A program made the position numbers and the translations under genes. DNA of 64,000 nucleotides, from NCBI GenBank assembly GCA_964540515.1, contig CAZIMS010000005.1, positions 62,001 through 126,000 on the forward strand, read 5' to 3'. Shown here one piece after another: positions 43,794 to 53,359 of the stretch. The notes beneath the pieces are model-generated. The model saw only the letters and a list, made by a program, of their open reading frames with translations, did no database searches and was not told the origin of the DNA. The stretch is from JAOAGA01 sp964540515. GTDB taxonomy: Bacteria > CALINM01. The stretch's first letter is position 1; every line of letters starts with the position of its first letter.

Positions 43794-44812
43794 TTAAACT
43801 TTCTTATATAGCAAAAGAGATAGGTGGTTTATTAATAGGAGAAGACTGTGAAGTTACAGGCGTTGCTTCTATTAATAAGGCTAAAGAGGGAGATATTACC
43901 TTTCTTTTTAGCAAGAAGTATATAGAAAGCGCAAAGAAATCCACTGCATCTGCTTTTATTGTTACAGAAGAGATAATAATTGAGAATAAACCAAGAATAT
44001 TAGTCAAAAATTCTTCTCTTGCTCAAGCAAAAGTACTAAAACTCTTTTACCCCGAAAAAAGGCAAAGTCACTTTATCTCAGAAAAGGCACATATATCGGA
44101 AGATGTTATTTTAGCTGATAATATTACTATTATGGATTTTGTATACATATCTTCAGGAGTAACCATTGGAGAGGGGTCGGTTATATATCCTTTTGTTTAT
44201 ATTGGGGAGAATGTAAAGATTGGAAAAAACGTTATGGTTTTTCCCCATGCTGTCATAATGGCAGATACAGAAATAGGCGATGATAGTATAATTCAACCAG
44301 GGGCTGTATTAGGTGCCGATGGTTTTGGCTATGCCTTCAATGGTGTTTCTTACGAAAAGATACCACAAGTGGGAAAGGTTGTTTTGGGAAAATCAGTCGA
44401 GATTGGTGCTAACACTACTATTGATAGGGCAACTCTTGATACTACTGAGATAGGGGAAGGGGCTAAATTAGATAATCTGATTATGGTTGGTCATAATGTA
44501 AAGATCGGTGATCATACAGTTATGGCAGGTCAGTGTGGTGTTGCCGGTAGCACAGAGATAGGTAAATATGTAGTTATGGGTGGACAGGTTGCCATAGCTG
44601 ACCACATAAAAATTGGTGATAGAGTAATGATAGCTGGTAGATCAGGACTGATGAGTAACGTAGAATCTGATAGAAAAATAGCCGGTTCTCCAGCCATAGA
44701 CTTGAGAAACTGGCTAAAGATTCAAGCATATATAGAGAAACTCCCAGATATAAAAAAGAACCTTGACATTGTAATGAAGAGATTAGAAAAGCTTTCTACG
44801 GAGGAAAAATGA
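43790..44812 (+). CDS. lpxD: UDP-3-O-acylglucosamine N-acyltransferase
   Basis: LpxD adds the second hydroxyacyl chain, on nitrogen, in lipid A synthesis. An N-terminal uridine-binding domain (about 1-100, with GDITFLFSKKY) is followed by left-handed beta-helix hexapeptide repeats and a C-terminal helix. The key stretch IDRATLDTTEIGEGAKLDNL plus VGHN carries the catalytic His. The length of 340 residues is standard. It overlaps ompH and fabZ by four bases each, so translation of the three is coupled. Confidence 0.96.
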   Translation: MIKLSYIAKEIGGLLIGEDCEVTGVASINKAKEGDITFLFSKKYIESAKKSTASAFIVTEEIIIENKPRILVKNSSLAQAKVLKLFYPEKRQSHFISEKAHISEDVILADNITIMDFVYISSGVTIGEGSVIYPFVYIGENVKIGKNVMVFPHAVIMADTEIGDDSIIQPGAVLGADGFGYAFNGVSYEKIPQVGKVVLGKSVEIGANTTIDRATLDTTEIGEGAKLDNLIMVGHNVKIGDHTVMAGQCGVAGSTEIGKYVVMGGQVAIADHIKIGDRVMIAGRSGLMSNVESDRKIAGSPAIDLRNWLKIQAYIEKLPDIKKNLDIVMKRLEKLSTEEK

Positions 44813-45234
44813 TTGATATTAAGGAAATAATGTCAATCCTACCTCATCGCTATCCTTTCTTGCTTGTTGATAGAATTATTGAGTTTGATAAGGGTAAGAG
44901 AGCTGTAGGTATAAAAAATGTTACTATTAACGAGAAATTTTTTGTTGGCCATTTTCCTGAAAATCCTGTTATGCCAGGTGTTTTAATGGTTGAGGCGATG
45001 GCTCAAGTGGCAGGTGTTTTAGTTTTAAAGTCAAGCGAGTCCTTTGGCAAGAAAGATGTTTATTTTGCTGCTATCAAAGAGGTAAAGTTTAGAAAGGTTG
45101 TGACACCGGGCGATCAGCTTCTTATTGAAGTTGAGTTGATAAACTCAAAAAGAAATATCTATTTTTTTAGAGGCAAGATTACCGTTGATGGTAAAGTGGC
45201 TGTAGAAGGGGAGTTTGCAGCAACAACCACTTAA
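44809..45234 (+). CDS. fabZ: 3-hydroxyacyl-[acyl-carrier-protein] dehydratase
   Basis: FabZ dehydrates beta-hydroxyacyl-ACP in fatty acid elongation, competing with LpxA and LpxD for the same substrate pool. The hot-dog fold signatures are LPHRYPFLLVDRI at the N-terminus and HFPENPVMPGVLMVEAMAQ with the catalytic His and Glu. The length is 141 residues. It overlaps lpxD by four bases and is followed by a 59-base gap before lpxA. Confidence 0.96.
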   Translation: MIDIKEIMSILPHRYPFLLVDRIIEFDKGKRAVGIKNVTINEKFFVGHFPENPVMPGVLMVEAMAQVAGVLVLKSSESFGKKDVYFAAIKEVKFRKVVTPGDQLLIEVELINSKRNIYFFRGKITVDGKVAVEGEFAATTT

Positions 45235-45293
45235 AATTGCCAAGGGTGATAAAATTTAAGGCGTTAAATAAAATAAAGTTTTAAGGGGTAGTT

Positions 45294-46073
45294 ATGACAA
45301 AGATTGATGAAAAGGCCATTGTTGAGAAAGGCGCGCAGTTGGATGATGGCGTTATAATTGGTCCCTACTCTTTTATAGGGCCGAATGTAAAATTGGGAAA
45401 GAATTGTAAGGTCTATCCCCATGCTGTAATAGATGGTTGGACTACCATAGGAGATGACTGCCAGATTTTTCCCTTTGCCTCTATAGGTATGGCTCCTCAA
45501 GACATTAAGTATAAAGATGAGAAAACTGAGCTAATTATTGGAAATCACAATATTATCAGGGAGTATGTAACTATTAACAGAGGAACTGTTGCTGGTGGTG
45601 GAAAAACAGTAATAGGTAATAATAATTTTATAATGACGTCCTGTCATATTGCCCATGACTGCCATTTAGGCAACGAGATAGTGATGGCAAACTTGGCTAC
45701 TTTGGCAGGACATGTAGAGATTGAAGACTTTGCTGTAATTGGCGGTTTTACTGCTGTTCATCAGTTTGTAAGAATAGGAACAATGTCAATGGTGGGTGGT
45801 GCCTCTGGGGTTGCTCAGGATGTGGCACCCTTTACAATAGTAGCTGGAAACAGGGCTAAACTTTTCGGACTTAATCTTATTGGTATTAAAAGGAGAGGCA
45901 TTGAAGGAGAAAGATTAGATATCTTGAAAAAGGCCTATAGGATTATCTTTAAAAGCAAGTTAACTCTTCAGGAAGCAAAGGAAACAATAGAAAAATCTGG
46001 GCTACTTAGTGATGACGTATCTAAGTTGCTAAATTTTATGTTATCAAGCTCGAGAGGAGTTATACGTTGGTAA
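45294..46073 (+). CDS. lpxA: UDP-N-acetylglucosamine acyltransferase
   Basis: LpxA transfers the first hydroxyacyl chain to UDP-GlcNAc, the first committed-pathway acylation of lipid A. Hexapeptide repeats form the beta-helix (about 5-190), with the catalytic His in SCHIAHDCHLG and the conserved REYVTINRGT. A C-terminal helical region carries NLIGIKRRGI. The length is 259 residues. AAGGGG precedes the ATG. The 3' end overlaps the oxidoreductase gene by seven bases. lpxC, which acts next, is not in the window. Confidence 0.96.
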   Translation: MTKIDEKAIVEKGAQLDDGVIIGPYSFIGPNVKLGKNCKVYPHAVIDGWTTIGDDCQIFPFASIGMAPQDIKYKDEKTELIIGNHNIIREYVTINRGTVAGGGKTVIGNNNFIMTSCHIAHDCHLGNEIVMANLATLAGHVEIEDFAVIGGFTAVHQFVRIGTMSMVGGASGVAQDVAPFTIVAGNRAKLFGLNLIGIKRRGIEGERLDILKKAYRIIFKSKLTLQEAKETIEKSGLLSDDVSKLLNFMLSSSRGVIRW

Positions 46074-46963
46074 AAGTCGCTGTTATTGGTGCTGGCTATT
46101 TAGGTAGATTTCATATTGAAAAATTTAAAAGGATTAAATCGGCTAAACTTGTAGCTGTCTGTGAGATAAATAAAGAAGTTAAAAACTCTCTTGAATCTGA
46201 GTTTGCTGTGCCAGTTGTTGATGATTATAAAAAACTGATTGGTAAAGTTGATGCCGTATCAATAGTTACTCCGACCCCTTCGCACTATGAGATAGCAAAT
46301 TTTTTCCTTTCCAAAGGTGTCCACCTCTTCATAGAGAAGCCAGTCACTGACGATATAAATAGTGCAAGAAAGTTACTTTCTTTAAGAGAAAAAGATACAG
46401 TAGTTCAGGTGGGATATATAGAAAGATTTAACCCAGCCTTTAAGATGTTAAAAGAAGATATCTTTAAATCTAAACCTCACACGGTAATCTTCAAGAGAAA
46501 GGCACCTTTTTCTCCGAGAGGAGCTGATGTAGATGTAGTTTTTGATTTAATGATCCACGATATAGACCTTGCTTTTAATATTTTTTCTGAGAAACCAAAG
46601 ATATTGTCTGTTAATGGTGAAAAAATCTTTACTGATTATAATGATGTGGTTGTAGCAGTGATTAAGTTTGGTGATATTTTAGCCTGTTTTGAGATATCAA
46701 GGGTATCAAGTGGTAAGGAGAGAAAGATAACCGTCTTAGGGGAAGGTAATCTTCTTGAGGCTGATTTAATAGATCAGACCTTTAGAATTATTAAAGACAA
46801 AGAAGAAAAAGTTTTTACTGGGGAAAAAAAGGATATTCTCTATGAAGAGCTATCTGATTTTATAAAAGCAGTGGAAGAAAAGAAAGATCCAAAGGTAACC
46901 TTAGAAGATGGGTTGAGCTCTCTTCATTTTGCCCAGAAGATTCTAAAAAAAATAAGAAAATAA
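46067..46963 (+). CDS. Gfo/Idh/MocA family oxidoreductase within the lipid A cluster
   Basis: This is an NAD(P)-dependent sugar dehydrogenase-like protein. The nucleotide-binding motif AVIGAGYLGRFH is at the N-terminus, the conserved FIEKPVTDD (with the catalytic-type EKP) near residue 94, then VGYIERFNPAF and a C-terminal beta domain with HDIDLAF. The TTG start at 46067 is supported by GAGGAG at 46053-46058. It lies between lpxA and lpxB, a place where several bacteria carry lpxI or other lipid A genes. GnnA, which makes diamino-sugar lipid A, belongs to this superfamily, but its aminotransferase partner GnnB is not seen here. The substrate is unknown. Confidence 0.87.
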   Translation: MVKVAVIGAGYLGRFHIEKFKRIKSAKLVAVCEINKEVKNSLESEFAVPVVDDYKKLIGKVDAVSIVTPTPSHYEIANFFLSKGVHLFIEKPVTDDINSARKLLSLREKDTVVQVGYIERFNPAFKMLKEDIFKSKPHTVIFKRKAPFSPRGADVDVVFDLMIHDIDLAFNIFSEKPKILSVNGEKIFTDYNDVVVAVIKFGDILACFEISRVSSGKERKITVLGEGNLLEADLIDQTFRIIKDKEEKVFTGEKKDILYEELSDFIKAVEEKKDPKVTLEDGLSSLHFAQKILKKIRK

Positions 46964-46964
46964 T

Positions 46965-48092
46965 ATGAAGAAGGCTTTGATAATAGCAGGAGAGGCATCT
47001 GCTGACCTCTATGCTTCCAATATTGTGAAAACTTTAAAAAAGAAGATGGATATTGAGTTTTATGCTATTGGAGGTAAGAAGGTTCAAGAGGCAGGGGCAA
47101 AAATTCTCTATAATTATAAGGATATAGCAGTTGTTGGGGCAGTAGAGGTTTTGTCTCACATTGGTAAAATTTTTAAATCTATAAAAGAGATAGTCAGATG
47201 GATTAGGGAAAATAATCCTGATTTTATAATCTTTATAGATATGCCAGATTTTAATTTTAGGATAATAAAAAGGGTTAAAAAGTTTTTTAAAGGAAAGATA
47301 ATATATTTTATAAGTCCTCAGGTCTGGGCGTGGCGTGAAAAAAGGGCAGACTTTCTTAAAAAAAATGTTGATGATATGTATGTGATACTTCCCTTTGAGG
47401 TAGATTTTTATAAAAAATACAACTTTGAGGTTAACTATTTAGGTCATCCTTTAGTAGATATAGTCAAGCCTTCTATGAGCAAAGAGGAGTTCAGAAAAAG
47501 ATTTGGTTTCAAAGAAGAGTCAAGAATTGTCTCTATCTTTCCTGGAAGTAGAAAGAAAGAGATAGATAAACACAGTAAGGTGTTGAGAGATTTGATAGAG
47601 AAGATAAAAATTAAATATCCCGACATAGAGTTTGCTGTTGTATCTCCGAATGAGTATATAACAGAAGAGATAAAAGATTATTTCAACACAAAAAGAGTTA
47701 AGATAATAGAGGGTTATAATTATGATGCTATTTACAATTCCTTTATTGTAATATCAAAGTCTGGTACTTCAACACTGGAGATTGCTATACTTGAGAAACC
47801 AGCAATAGTCTTCTATAGTATTAATAAGTTAAGTTATTTTTTGGGTAGGCTCCTTATAAAGGTGCCCTATATATCACTGCCCAATTTAATACTAAAGGAG
47901 CTTGTATTTCCAGAGTTTATTCAAGATGATTTTAATAAAGACAATCTTTTTGTTGCCTTTGAAAGATTTATAGACGATACCGATCTATTTATTGAAACTG
48001 TGGAAAAACTTAAAAAATTGAAAAATCTTTTAGGCGGAGATAATTTTTTTGAAAGATTAAGTGATAAAATTATAGGTAAGGTTTATGGATAA
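46965..48092 (+). CDS. lpxB: Lipid-A-disaccharide synthase
   Basis: LpxB joins UDP-diacylglucosamine and lipid X into the lipid A disaccharide. The N-terminal AGEASADLYA is the hallmark, followed by FIDMPDFNF, SPQVWAWREKR and FPGSRKKEI of the GT19 family, and the nucleotide-binding region KSGTSTLEIAI. The length is 375 residues. It begins one base after the oxidoreductase stop and overlaps msbA by eight bases. It implies that an LpxH, LpxI or LpxG enzyme exists elsewhere in the genome. Confidence 0.96.
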   Translation: MKKALIIAGEASADLYASNIVKTLKKKMDIEFYAIGGKKVQEAGAKILYNYKDIAVVGAVEVLSHIGKIFKSIKEIVRWIRENNPDFIIFIDMPDFNFRIIKRVKKFFKGKIIYFISPQVWAWREKRADFLKKNVDDMYVILPFEVDFYKKYNFEVNYLGHPLVDIVKPSMSKEEFRKRFGFKEESRIVSIFPGSRKKEIDKHSKVLRDLIEKIKIKYPDIEFAVVSPNEYITEEIKDYFNTKRVKIIEGYNYDAIYNSFIVISKSGTSTLEIAILEKPAIVFYSINKLSYFLGRLLIKVPYISLPNLILKELVFPEFIQDDFNKDNLFVAFERFIDDTDLFIETVEKLKKLKNLLGGDNFFERLSDKIIGKVYG

Positions 48093-49821
48093 AGAGTCGC
48101 TAATAATTTATAAAAGAATACTTAAGTATGTTAAGCCCTACTGGAAAAGATTATTGCTTGCTATGTTTTTTATGCTTGGCGTAGCAGGTACCACCTCAGC
48201 TTTAGCTTTTCTTGTAAAACCAGCCTTAGACAGTATCTTCTTTGAGAAAAACAGAAGCATGCTTAATATAATGCCTTTGGCAATACTTGTTGCCTATGCC
48301 CTAAAGGGGATATGCAATTTTTCTCAAGAATACCATATGAACTACGTAGGGCAAAAGGTTGTGATGGATATAAGGCAGGCTCTATATGACCATATTCAGA
48401 GACTCTCCCTTTACCATTTTATATCTATTCCTATGGGGCAATTAATATCACGTATAACAGGTGATGTGGGTGTACTTCAGGCCTCTGTGTCAAGAGCAAT
48501 AACAAGTATTATAAAGGATTTTTTTACAGCTTTAGGACTTTTGTGTGTCGTATTTTACAGAGACTTTAAGTTAGCCCTAATAGCCTTTCTTGTTCTTCCT
48601 TTCTTGTTTATACCGATATTTCAGTTTGGGCTAAAGACAAAAAAATATAGCTATAGAGTTAATGTGATAGTTGGTAATATGCTCTCTTTTCTAAAAGAGT
48701 ATTTTTCTGGAATAAGAATCGTTAAGGTTTTTAACCTTGAAGAGAAGGGCAAAAAAATCTTTTCCGAAGAAAACGAGAAATTTTTCAAAAATTATATGAA
48801 ACAGATAAAGGTTAGAGCAGTATCAGGTCCAATCATAGAGCTAATGTCTGCCTTTGCTATTGCAGGCGTAATATGGTATGGCGGTAGACAGGTAATACTT
48901 GAAAACGCCACACCGGGTAACTTTTTCTCCTTTATTACTGCTCTAATCCTTCTTTATGAGCCCATAAAAAGATTAAATGGCTCCTATAGTACTATACAAG
49001 AGGGGATTGGTTCAGCCAAAAGGATTTTTGAGATAATGGATATTGCATCTGAAAGACTTATTGATGATAAGGCTACTAAGGAACTTAAGGAGTTTAATGA
49101 CTCTATAGAGTTTAAAAATGTCTCCTTTAAGTATGACAAGGACTATGTTCTAAAAAACTTTAATCTGAAAGTAAAAAAAGGTGAAAAAATAGGTATAGTT
49201 GGCACAAGTGGGGGAGGCAAGAGTACCTTAGTTAATCTATTACCCAGATTTTATGAGTTGGAAGAAGGGCAGATATTGATTGATAATATTGACATAAGGG
49301 AGTACACCCTTAAATCAATCAGGTCAATGATTGCGATGGTAACGCAGGAGGTTATACTTTTTAACGCAACAGTAAGGGAAAATATACTATACGGCAGAGA
49401 TGATGCAACTTTGGATGATGTTGTAAGGTCAGCAAAAAATGCTAATGCCCATAATTTTATAATGTCTTTTCCTGATCAGTATGAGACAAACGTTGGTGAG
49501 ATGGGAGAGTTTTTATCGGGAGGAGAGAGACAGAGGATTGCCATTGCAAGGGCATTTATTAAGGATGCTCCCATCGTGATTCTCGATGAAGCAACCTCTG
49601 CTTTAGATACTCAATCGGAGAGAGAAGTTCAAAAGGCTCTTGAGGAGCTTATGGCTGGCAAAACCTGCTTTATAATTGCCCATAGACTCTCAACTCTAAT
49701 TAATATGGATAGAATCATAGTACTTAAATATGGAGAAATTTGCGAAGAAGGCAGTCATGCTGAGCTAATAGAGAAAAAGGGAGAGTATTATAAACTTTTT
49801 ACAATGCAACAGGGAAGATAA
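48085..49821 (+). CDS. msbA: Lipid A export ABC transporter, MsbA type
   Basis: MsbA flips lipid A-core across the inner membrane. The N-terminal half has six membrane helices (about 15-300); the C-terminal half is an ATPase with Walker A GTSGGGKST, the signature LSGGERQRIAIARAF, Walker B VILDEATSALD and the H-loop IAHRLSTL. The length of 578 residues fits a half-transporter. It lies between lpxB and the acyltransferase gene. The identification rests on family and position; other lipid-flipping half-transporters look similar. Confidence 0.92.
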   Translation: MDKESLIIYKRILKYVKPYWKRLLLAMFFMLGVAGTTSALAFLVKPALDSIFFEKNRSMLNIMPLAILVAYALKGICNFSQEYHMNYVGQKVVMDIRQALYDHIQRLSLYHFISIPMGQLISRITGDVGVLQASVSRAITSIIKDFFTALGLLCVVFYRDFKLALIAFLVLPFLFIPIFQFGLKTKKYSYRVNVIVGNMLSFLKEYFSGIRIVKVFNLEEKGKKIFSEENEKFFKNYMKQIKVRAVSGPIIELMSAFAIAGVIWYGGRQVILENATPGNFFSFITALILLYEPIKRLNGSYSTIQEGIGSAKRIFEIMDIASERLIDDKATKELKEFNDSIEFKNVSFKYDKDYVLKNFNLKVKKGEKIGIVGTSGGGKSTLVNLLPRFYELEEGQILIDNIDIREYTLKSIRSMIAMVTQEVILFNATVRENILYGRDDATLDDVVRSAKNANAHNFIMSFPDQYETNVGEMGEFLSGGERQRIAIARAFIKDAPIVILDEATSALDTQSEREVQKALEELMAGKTCFIIAHRLSTLINMDRIIVLKYGEICEEGSHAELIEKKGEYYKLFTMQQGR

Positions 49822-49823
49822 AG

Positions 49824-50498
49824 TTGGGTGAAAAAACTTTAAAATTTAAAAGAAGAGTTATCAAAAAAGTTGCCCCCTTTTTTGTAAGTACTATTTTGAA
49901 AACCCTCTATAAAACTATTAATTGGGAGGTAGTGGGAGAGGAAAATATTATAGATAGAAAAGACCCTATAATCTTCTCCTTTTTTCATGGCAGAATGATG
50001 ATGCTTGGTTTTCTCTATAAAATTATCAGAAGGGATGGTAAGGTTAAGATGATACTAAGCCCCCATTTTGATGGTGAGGTCGGTGCGTTAATAGCCCAGC
50101 GGTTTGGTATAGATAGTATAAAAGGTTCAAGCTCAAAGGGTAGTTTTAAGCTTCTACGAGAGCTATTAAAAATCAAAGGTTATGATATAGGTATCACCCC
50201 TGATGGACCTCGTGGTCCCTTCCAAAAGGTAAAAAGTGGTGTTACCTATATCTCTATGGTTACAGGTTTTCCCGTTGTGCCAGTTGCATATAGTGTCAGT
50301 AAGGGTAAAATACTTAACAGTTGGGATAGGTTTCTCATCCCTTACCCCTTTTCAAGGGGGGTCTATGTTCTTGGTAAGCCAATATTTGTACCAGATGGTT
50401 TAGATAAGGATAAGGTTGATGAGTTTTCTAAACTCATTGAGGAAGAGATGGTAAAGGTTACTAATCTTTCAGATAGGCTGGCTGGGCTTAAGACATGA
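49824..50498 (+). CDS. Lysophospholipid acyltransferase family protein (DUF374)
   Basis: DUF374 proteins are membrane-associated acyltransferase-like proteins often found in lipid A loci and may replace LpxL/LpxM late acyltransferases. The His-containing block I is FSFFHGRMMMLGF, then LSPHFDGEVGALIAQRFG, KGSSSKGSFKLLREL and TPDGPRGPFQKVKSG. The length is 224 residues. The TTG start two bases after msbA has AGGGAAG upstream. It overlaps waaA by four bases. Context supports transfer of a secondary acyl chain to lipid A, but this is inferred. Confidence 0.87.
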   Translation: MGEKTLKFKRRVIKKVAPFFVSTILKTLYKTINWEVVGEENIIDRKDPIIFSFFHGRMMMLGFLYKIIRRDGKVKMILSPHFDGEVGALIAQRFGIDSIKGSSSKGSFKLLRELLKIKGYDIGITPDGPRGPFQKVKSGVTYISMVTGFPVVPVAYSVSKGKILNSWDRFLIPYPFSRGVYVLGKPIFVPDGLDKDKVDEFSKLIEEEMVKVTNLSDRLAGLKT

Positions 50499-51739
50499 TT
50501 TATCTTTATAATATCTTGTTATCTCTTTTTTTCCCTTTATATCTATTAATATTTTATCCATTAAGTTTTATCAAGAAAAAATGGGAAAAAGGCTTTTTTA
50601 TAAAATTAGGTTTTTACAAAAATAAAGATAATATAAAAGATCCTTATGTATTCCATTGTGTCTCAGTAGGGGAGAGTCTTGCTACTATACCACTGGTAAA
50701 AGTTTTTTTAAAAAATATATCTAAGAATGTGCTTTTTACTGTAACTACTCAGACAGGTTATAATGTTTCAAAAGAGAAGATAGGAAAAGATGTAAGGGAT
50801 GTTACCTTTTTCCCAATGGATTTCCCTTTTACAGTAAACAAGTTTTTTAAAACCTACCAACCAAAGGCAATAATTATCTCTGAGACAGAGATCTGGCCTA
50901 ATATAATTTTTTTTTCAAAACTTTATAAAACTCCAATAGTTTTCGTAAATGGTAGGATATCTGATAATTCCTTCAAAAAGTATTTAAAACTAAGATGGTT
51001 TTTTAGAGATATACTAACCTATCCGTTCTTTATAATGCAGAACCAAGATTATAAGGAAAGAATAATAAATATGGGTGCTGATGAGAGAAAAGTTTTTGTT
51101 TCTGGCAATATAAAATATGACATGTCCGATAAGGCGCCTTTAAATAGAGAGGAAGTAGGGCTAAAGGATGAAGATATTGTTATCATAGCTGGGTCAACTC
51201 ATAATGGTGAGGAAAAGATAATACTTGAGACCTTTAATAATTTAAAGAAGTCTTATGCTAACATAAAACTAATTATTGCTCCAAGGCATCCAGAAAGATT
51301 TAAGGAAGTGGAAGATCTAACAAAAAAATTTGGTTACACTGTCGGCAAAAGGAGTTTGAAGGATAAGGATTGGGAAATCTTACTTCTCGATACCATAGGT
51401 GAGCTTTTTTCTTTTTACAGCCTCTGTGATATAGCCTTTGTTGGTGGTAGTATAGCAAATGTTGGAGGACATAATATTTTAGAGCCAGCATATTTTTCAA
51501 AACCTGTTATTTTTGGTAAAAATATGAGTAACTTCTCTGATATAAGAGATGAGTTTTTAAAAAAAGGTGCAGCTCTTGAGGTAACAGAAGAAGATATTGA
51601 AGGGAATATAAAAAGGTTAATTGATGATAAAACCTTGAGATTAGATATAGGTTTGAAAGCAAAGAAAGTTGTTGATGAAAATAAAGGTAGTTTAGAGAGA
51701 ACCCTTGTCTTGCTTAGGGAAATTTTTGCAAATGCTTGA
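50495..51739 (+). CDS. waaA: 3-deoxy-D-manno-octulosonic acid (Kdo) transferase
   Basis: WaaA (KdtA) adds Kdo from CMP-Kdo to lipid IVA. An N-terminal membrane anchor (about 2-24) is followed by a GT-B fold with HCVSVGESLATIPLV, TETEIWPNI, IIAGSTHNGEE and the nucleotide-binding stretch GGSIANVGGHNILEPAYFSKP. The length is 414 residues. Kdo synthesis genes (kdsA, kdsB) are not in the window. The 3' end overlaps lpxK by eight bases. Confidence 0.95.
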   Translation: MIYLYNILLSLFFPLYLLIFYPLSFIKKKWEKGFFIKLGFYKNKDNIKDPYVFHCVSVGESLATIPLVKVFLKNISKNVLFTVTTQTGYNVSKEKIGKDVRDVTFFPMDFPFTVNKFFKTYQPKAIIISETEIWPNIIFFSKLYKTPIVFVNGRISDNSFKKYLKLRWFFRDILTYPFFIMQNQDYKERIINMGADERKVFVSGNIKYDMSDKAPLNREEVGLKDEDIVIIAGSTHNGEEKIILETFNNLKKSYANIKLIIAPRHPERFKEVEDLTKKFGYTVGKRSLKDKDWEILLLDTIGELFSFYSLCDIAFVGGSIANVGGHNILEPAYFSKPVIFGKNMSNFSDIRDEFLKKGAALEVTEEDIEGNIKRLIDDKTLRLDIGLKAKKVVDENKGSLERTLVLLREIFANA

Positions 51740-52739
51740 GAACTTTCTTTTTAATCTTTGGTATAAAGAAAAGCACAGATTTGTATTAATCTTACTCTTT
51801 CCTTTACAACTTATCTACTACTTTATAATAACCGTTCGTAATCTCTATTATGATATCTTCAAAAAGGCAAAAACGCTCGATACTAAGATTATAAGTATTG
51901 GAAATATTAATCTTGGCGGAACAGGAAAAACTCCTTTCTTAATCTATCTACTTGACATACTGTCTAAAAAACACAAAAAAATCCTGCTTTTATCAAGGGG
52001 GTATGGTAGTAAAAAGTCGGGAGAGCTTTTTGATATAGATGGGTTCTCAGACGAAGGAAGGCTTATAAAAAATAGGTTTTCAGATATAGTAATATGGACT
52101 GGCAGAGATAGAATAAAAAGCTATAATGATTACAAAGAAAAATATGGTATCCCTGAGGTAGTTATATTAGATGATGGCTTTCAACACAGAAAGATTAATA
52201 GGGATGAAGACATAGTAATCATCAATGGACATCTTTTGTTTGGGAATGGATTACTGTTCCCCGCAGGGCCACTAAGGGAGCCCCTTAGTTCTGTAACCAA
52301 AAGGGCTGATAAGATAGTTTTAAAAGATGGAGATGACCATTCTTGCGGAAAACTAAGAAATCTCTTTAAAACTAAAGAGATAATGAGATTTGAACTCAAA
52401 GAGACCTATTTTGTTGATTTTTTTGGAAATAGAGTAGATAAGAGTTTATTCAAAGATAAAGAAATAATCGCCTTCTGTGGTATTGCCAACCCCTATGGCT
52501 TTTTTGAAGACCTTGAGAGGGAGCTCATAAAAGTGAATAAACAACTTATTTTTCCTGACCATTATAACTACAACAAAGATGCCATAGAAAAAATTTGTAA
52601 AAAAAGAGAGGCCTATTATATTACAACAGAAAAGGATTTTGTAAAGATTAGGTCAATCTGGCGAGATAAGGATAGATTGTTTATTTTTGTGAAAGACTAT
52701 CATTTATGGTCTAAAAATAAAGATGACTTAAAGGGTTAG
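51732..52739 (+). CDS. lpxK: Tetraacyldisaccharide 4'-kinase
   Basis: LpxK phosphorylates the 4' position of the lipid A precursor at the inner membrane. An N-terminal hydrophobic anchor (about 15-32) is followed by the P-loop IGNINLGGTGKTP, LLSRGYGSKKSG, DDGFQHRKI and PAGPLREPL, all LpxK signatures. The ATG at 51732 is chosen over an upstream TTG at 51705, because the protein then begins like other LpxK chains and overlaps waaA by only eight bases. The final gmhB gene follows after two bases. Confidence 0.94.
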   Translation: MLENFLFNLWYKEKHRFVLILLFPLQLIYYFIITVRNLYYDIFKKAKTLDTKIISIGNINLGGTGKTPFLIYLLDILSKKHKKILLLSRGYGSKKSGELFDIDGFSDEGRLIKNRFSDIVIWTGRDRIKSYNDYKEKYGIPEVVILDDGFQHRKINRDEDIVIINGHLLFGNGLLFPAGPLREPLSSVTKRADKIVLKDGDDHSCGKLRNLFKTKEIMRFELKETYFVDFFGNRVDKSLFKDKEIIAFCGIANPYGFFEDLERELIKVNKQLIFPDHYNYNKDAIEKICKKREAYYITTEKDFVKIRSIWRDKDRLFIFVKDYHLWSKNKDDLKG

Positions 52740-52741
52740 AG

Positions 52742-53314
52742 ATGAAAAAGCTGGTTCTTTTAGATAGAGATGGCACAATTTGCCAAGATAATGACTACCT
52801 TGATGACTGGAGAAAAATGAAGATCTTTGATTATTCCTATGATGCCTTAAAAATTATCAAGAAAAAGGGTTATCATATCTATATAGTTACAAACCAATCG
52901 GGTGTAGCAAGAGGCAAATTTTCATTAGAAGAGGCTGAGAATCAAAAAAAATTTGTCCTTTCCTTTTTCAATAGAGAAGAGAAAATAATAGAAGAATATT
53001 TATACTGTCCCCATCATAAAGATGGTGTAGTCAAGGAACTTTCCTTTGATTGTGACTGTCGAAAGCCTAAAACAGGTATTATTGATAGGGTTTTAAAGCT
53101 TGCAGAAGTGGATAACCATAACTCCTATATGGTAGGTGATAAGTTAATAGATATAGAGCTTGCTATAAACCTTAAGATAGTGCCAGTTCTTGTATTAACA
53201 GGCTACGGTAGAGATGATTTAAAAAAGTTAAAAGATAGGGAGGGGTATGAAGTTTTAATTTATAATGATATTTTAGATTTTGCAAAGAACCTTAAAGAAA
53301 GTAAAATGGATTAA
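52742..53314 (+). CDS. gmhB: D-glycero-D-manno-heptose 1,7-bisphosphate phosphatase (GmhB family)
   Basis: GmhB makes heptose 1-phosphate for the LPS core precursor ADP-heptose. This HAD phosphatase has LLDRDGTI with the nucleophile Asp at the N-terminus, TNQSGVARG as motif II, the zinc-binding loop with CPHH and CDCRKPK, and MVGDKLIDIE as the last motif. The length is 190 residues. The related histidinol-phosphatase domain of HisB is the main alternative, but the surrounding LPS genes favour GmhB. No hldE or gmhA gene is visible nearby. Confidence 0.89.
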   Translation: MKKLVLLDRDGTICQDNDYLDDWRKMKIFDYSYDALKIIKKKGYHIYIVTNQSGVARGKFSLEEAENQKKFVLSFFNREEKIIEEYLYCPHHKDGVVKELSFDCDCRKPKTGIIDRVLKLAEVDNHNSYMVGDKLIDIELAINLKIVPVLVLTGYGRDDLKKLKDREGYEVLIYNDILDFAKNLKESKMD

Positions 53315-53359
53315 GTAGTGGGGTACATAATAAGATAAAATATTTTTTGGGAGGATGAG

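Noticed and set aside
46067..46963. Firm assignment of the oxidoreductase as GnnA
   Set aside because: No GnnB-type aminotransferase is adjacent and the family is too broad to name a substrate by eye.
51705..51731. Earlier TTG start for lpxK
   Set aside because: The extra residues are not typical of LpxK, and the ATG at 51732 gives the usual N-terminus with a short overlap.
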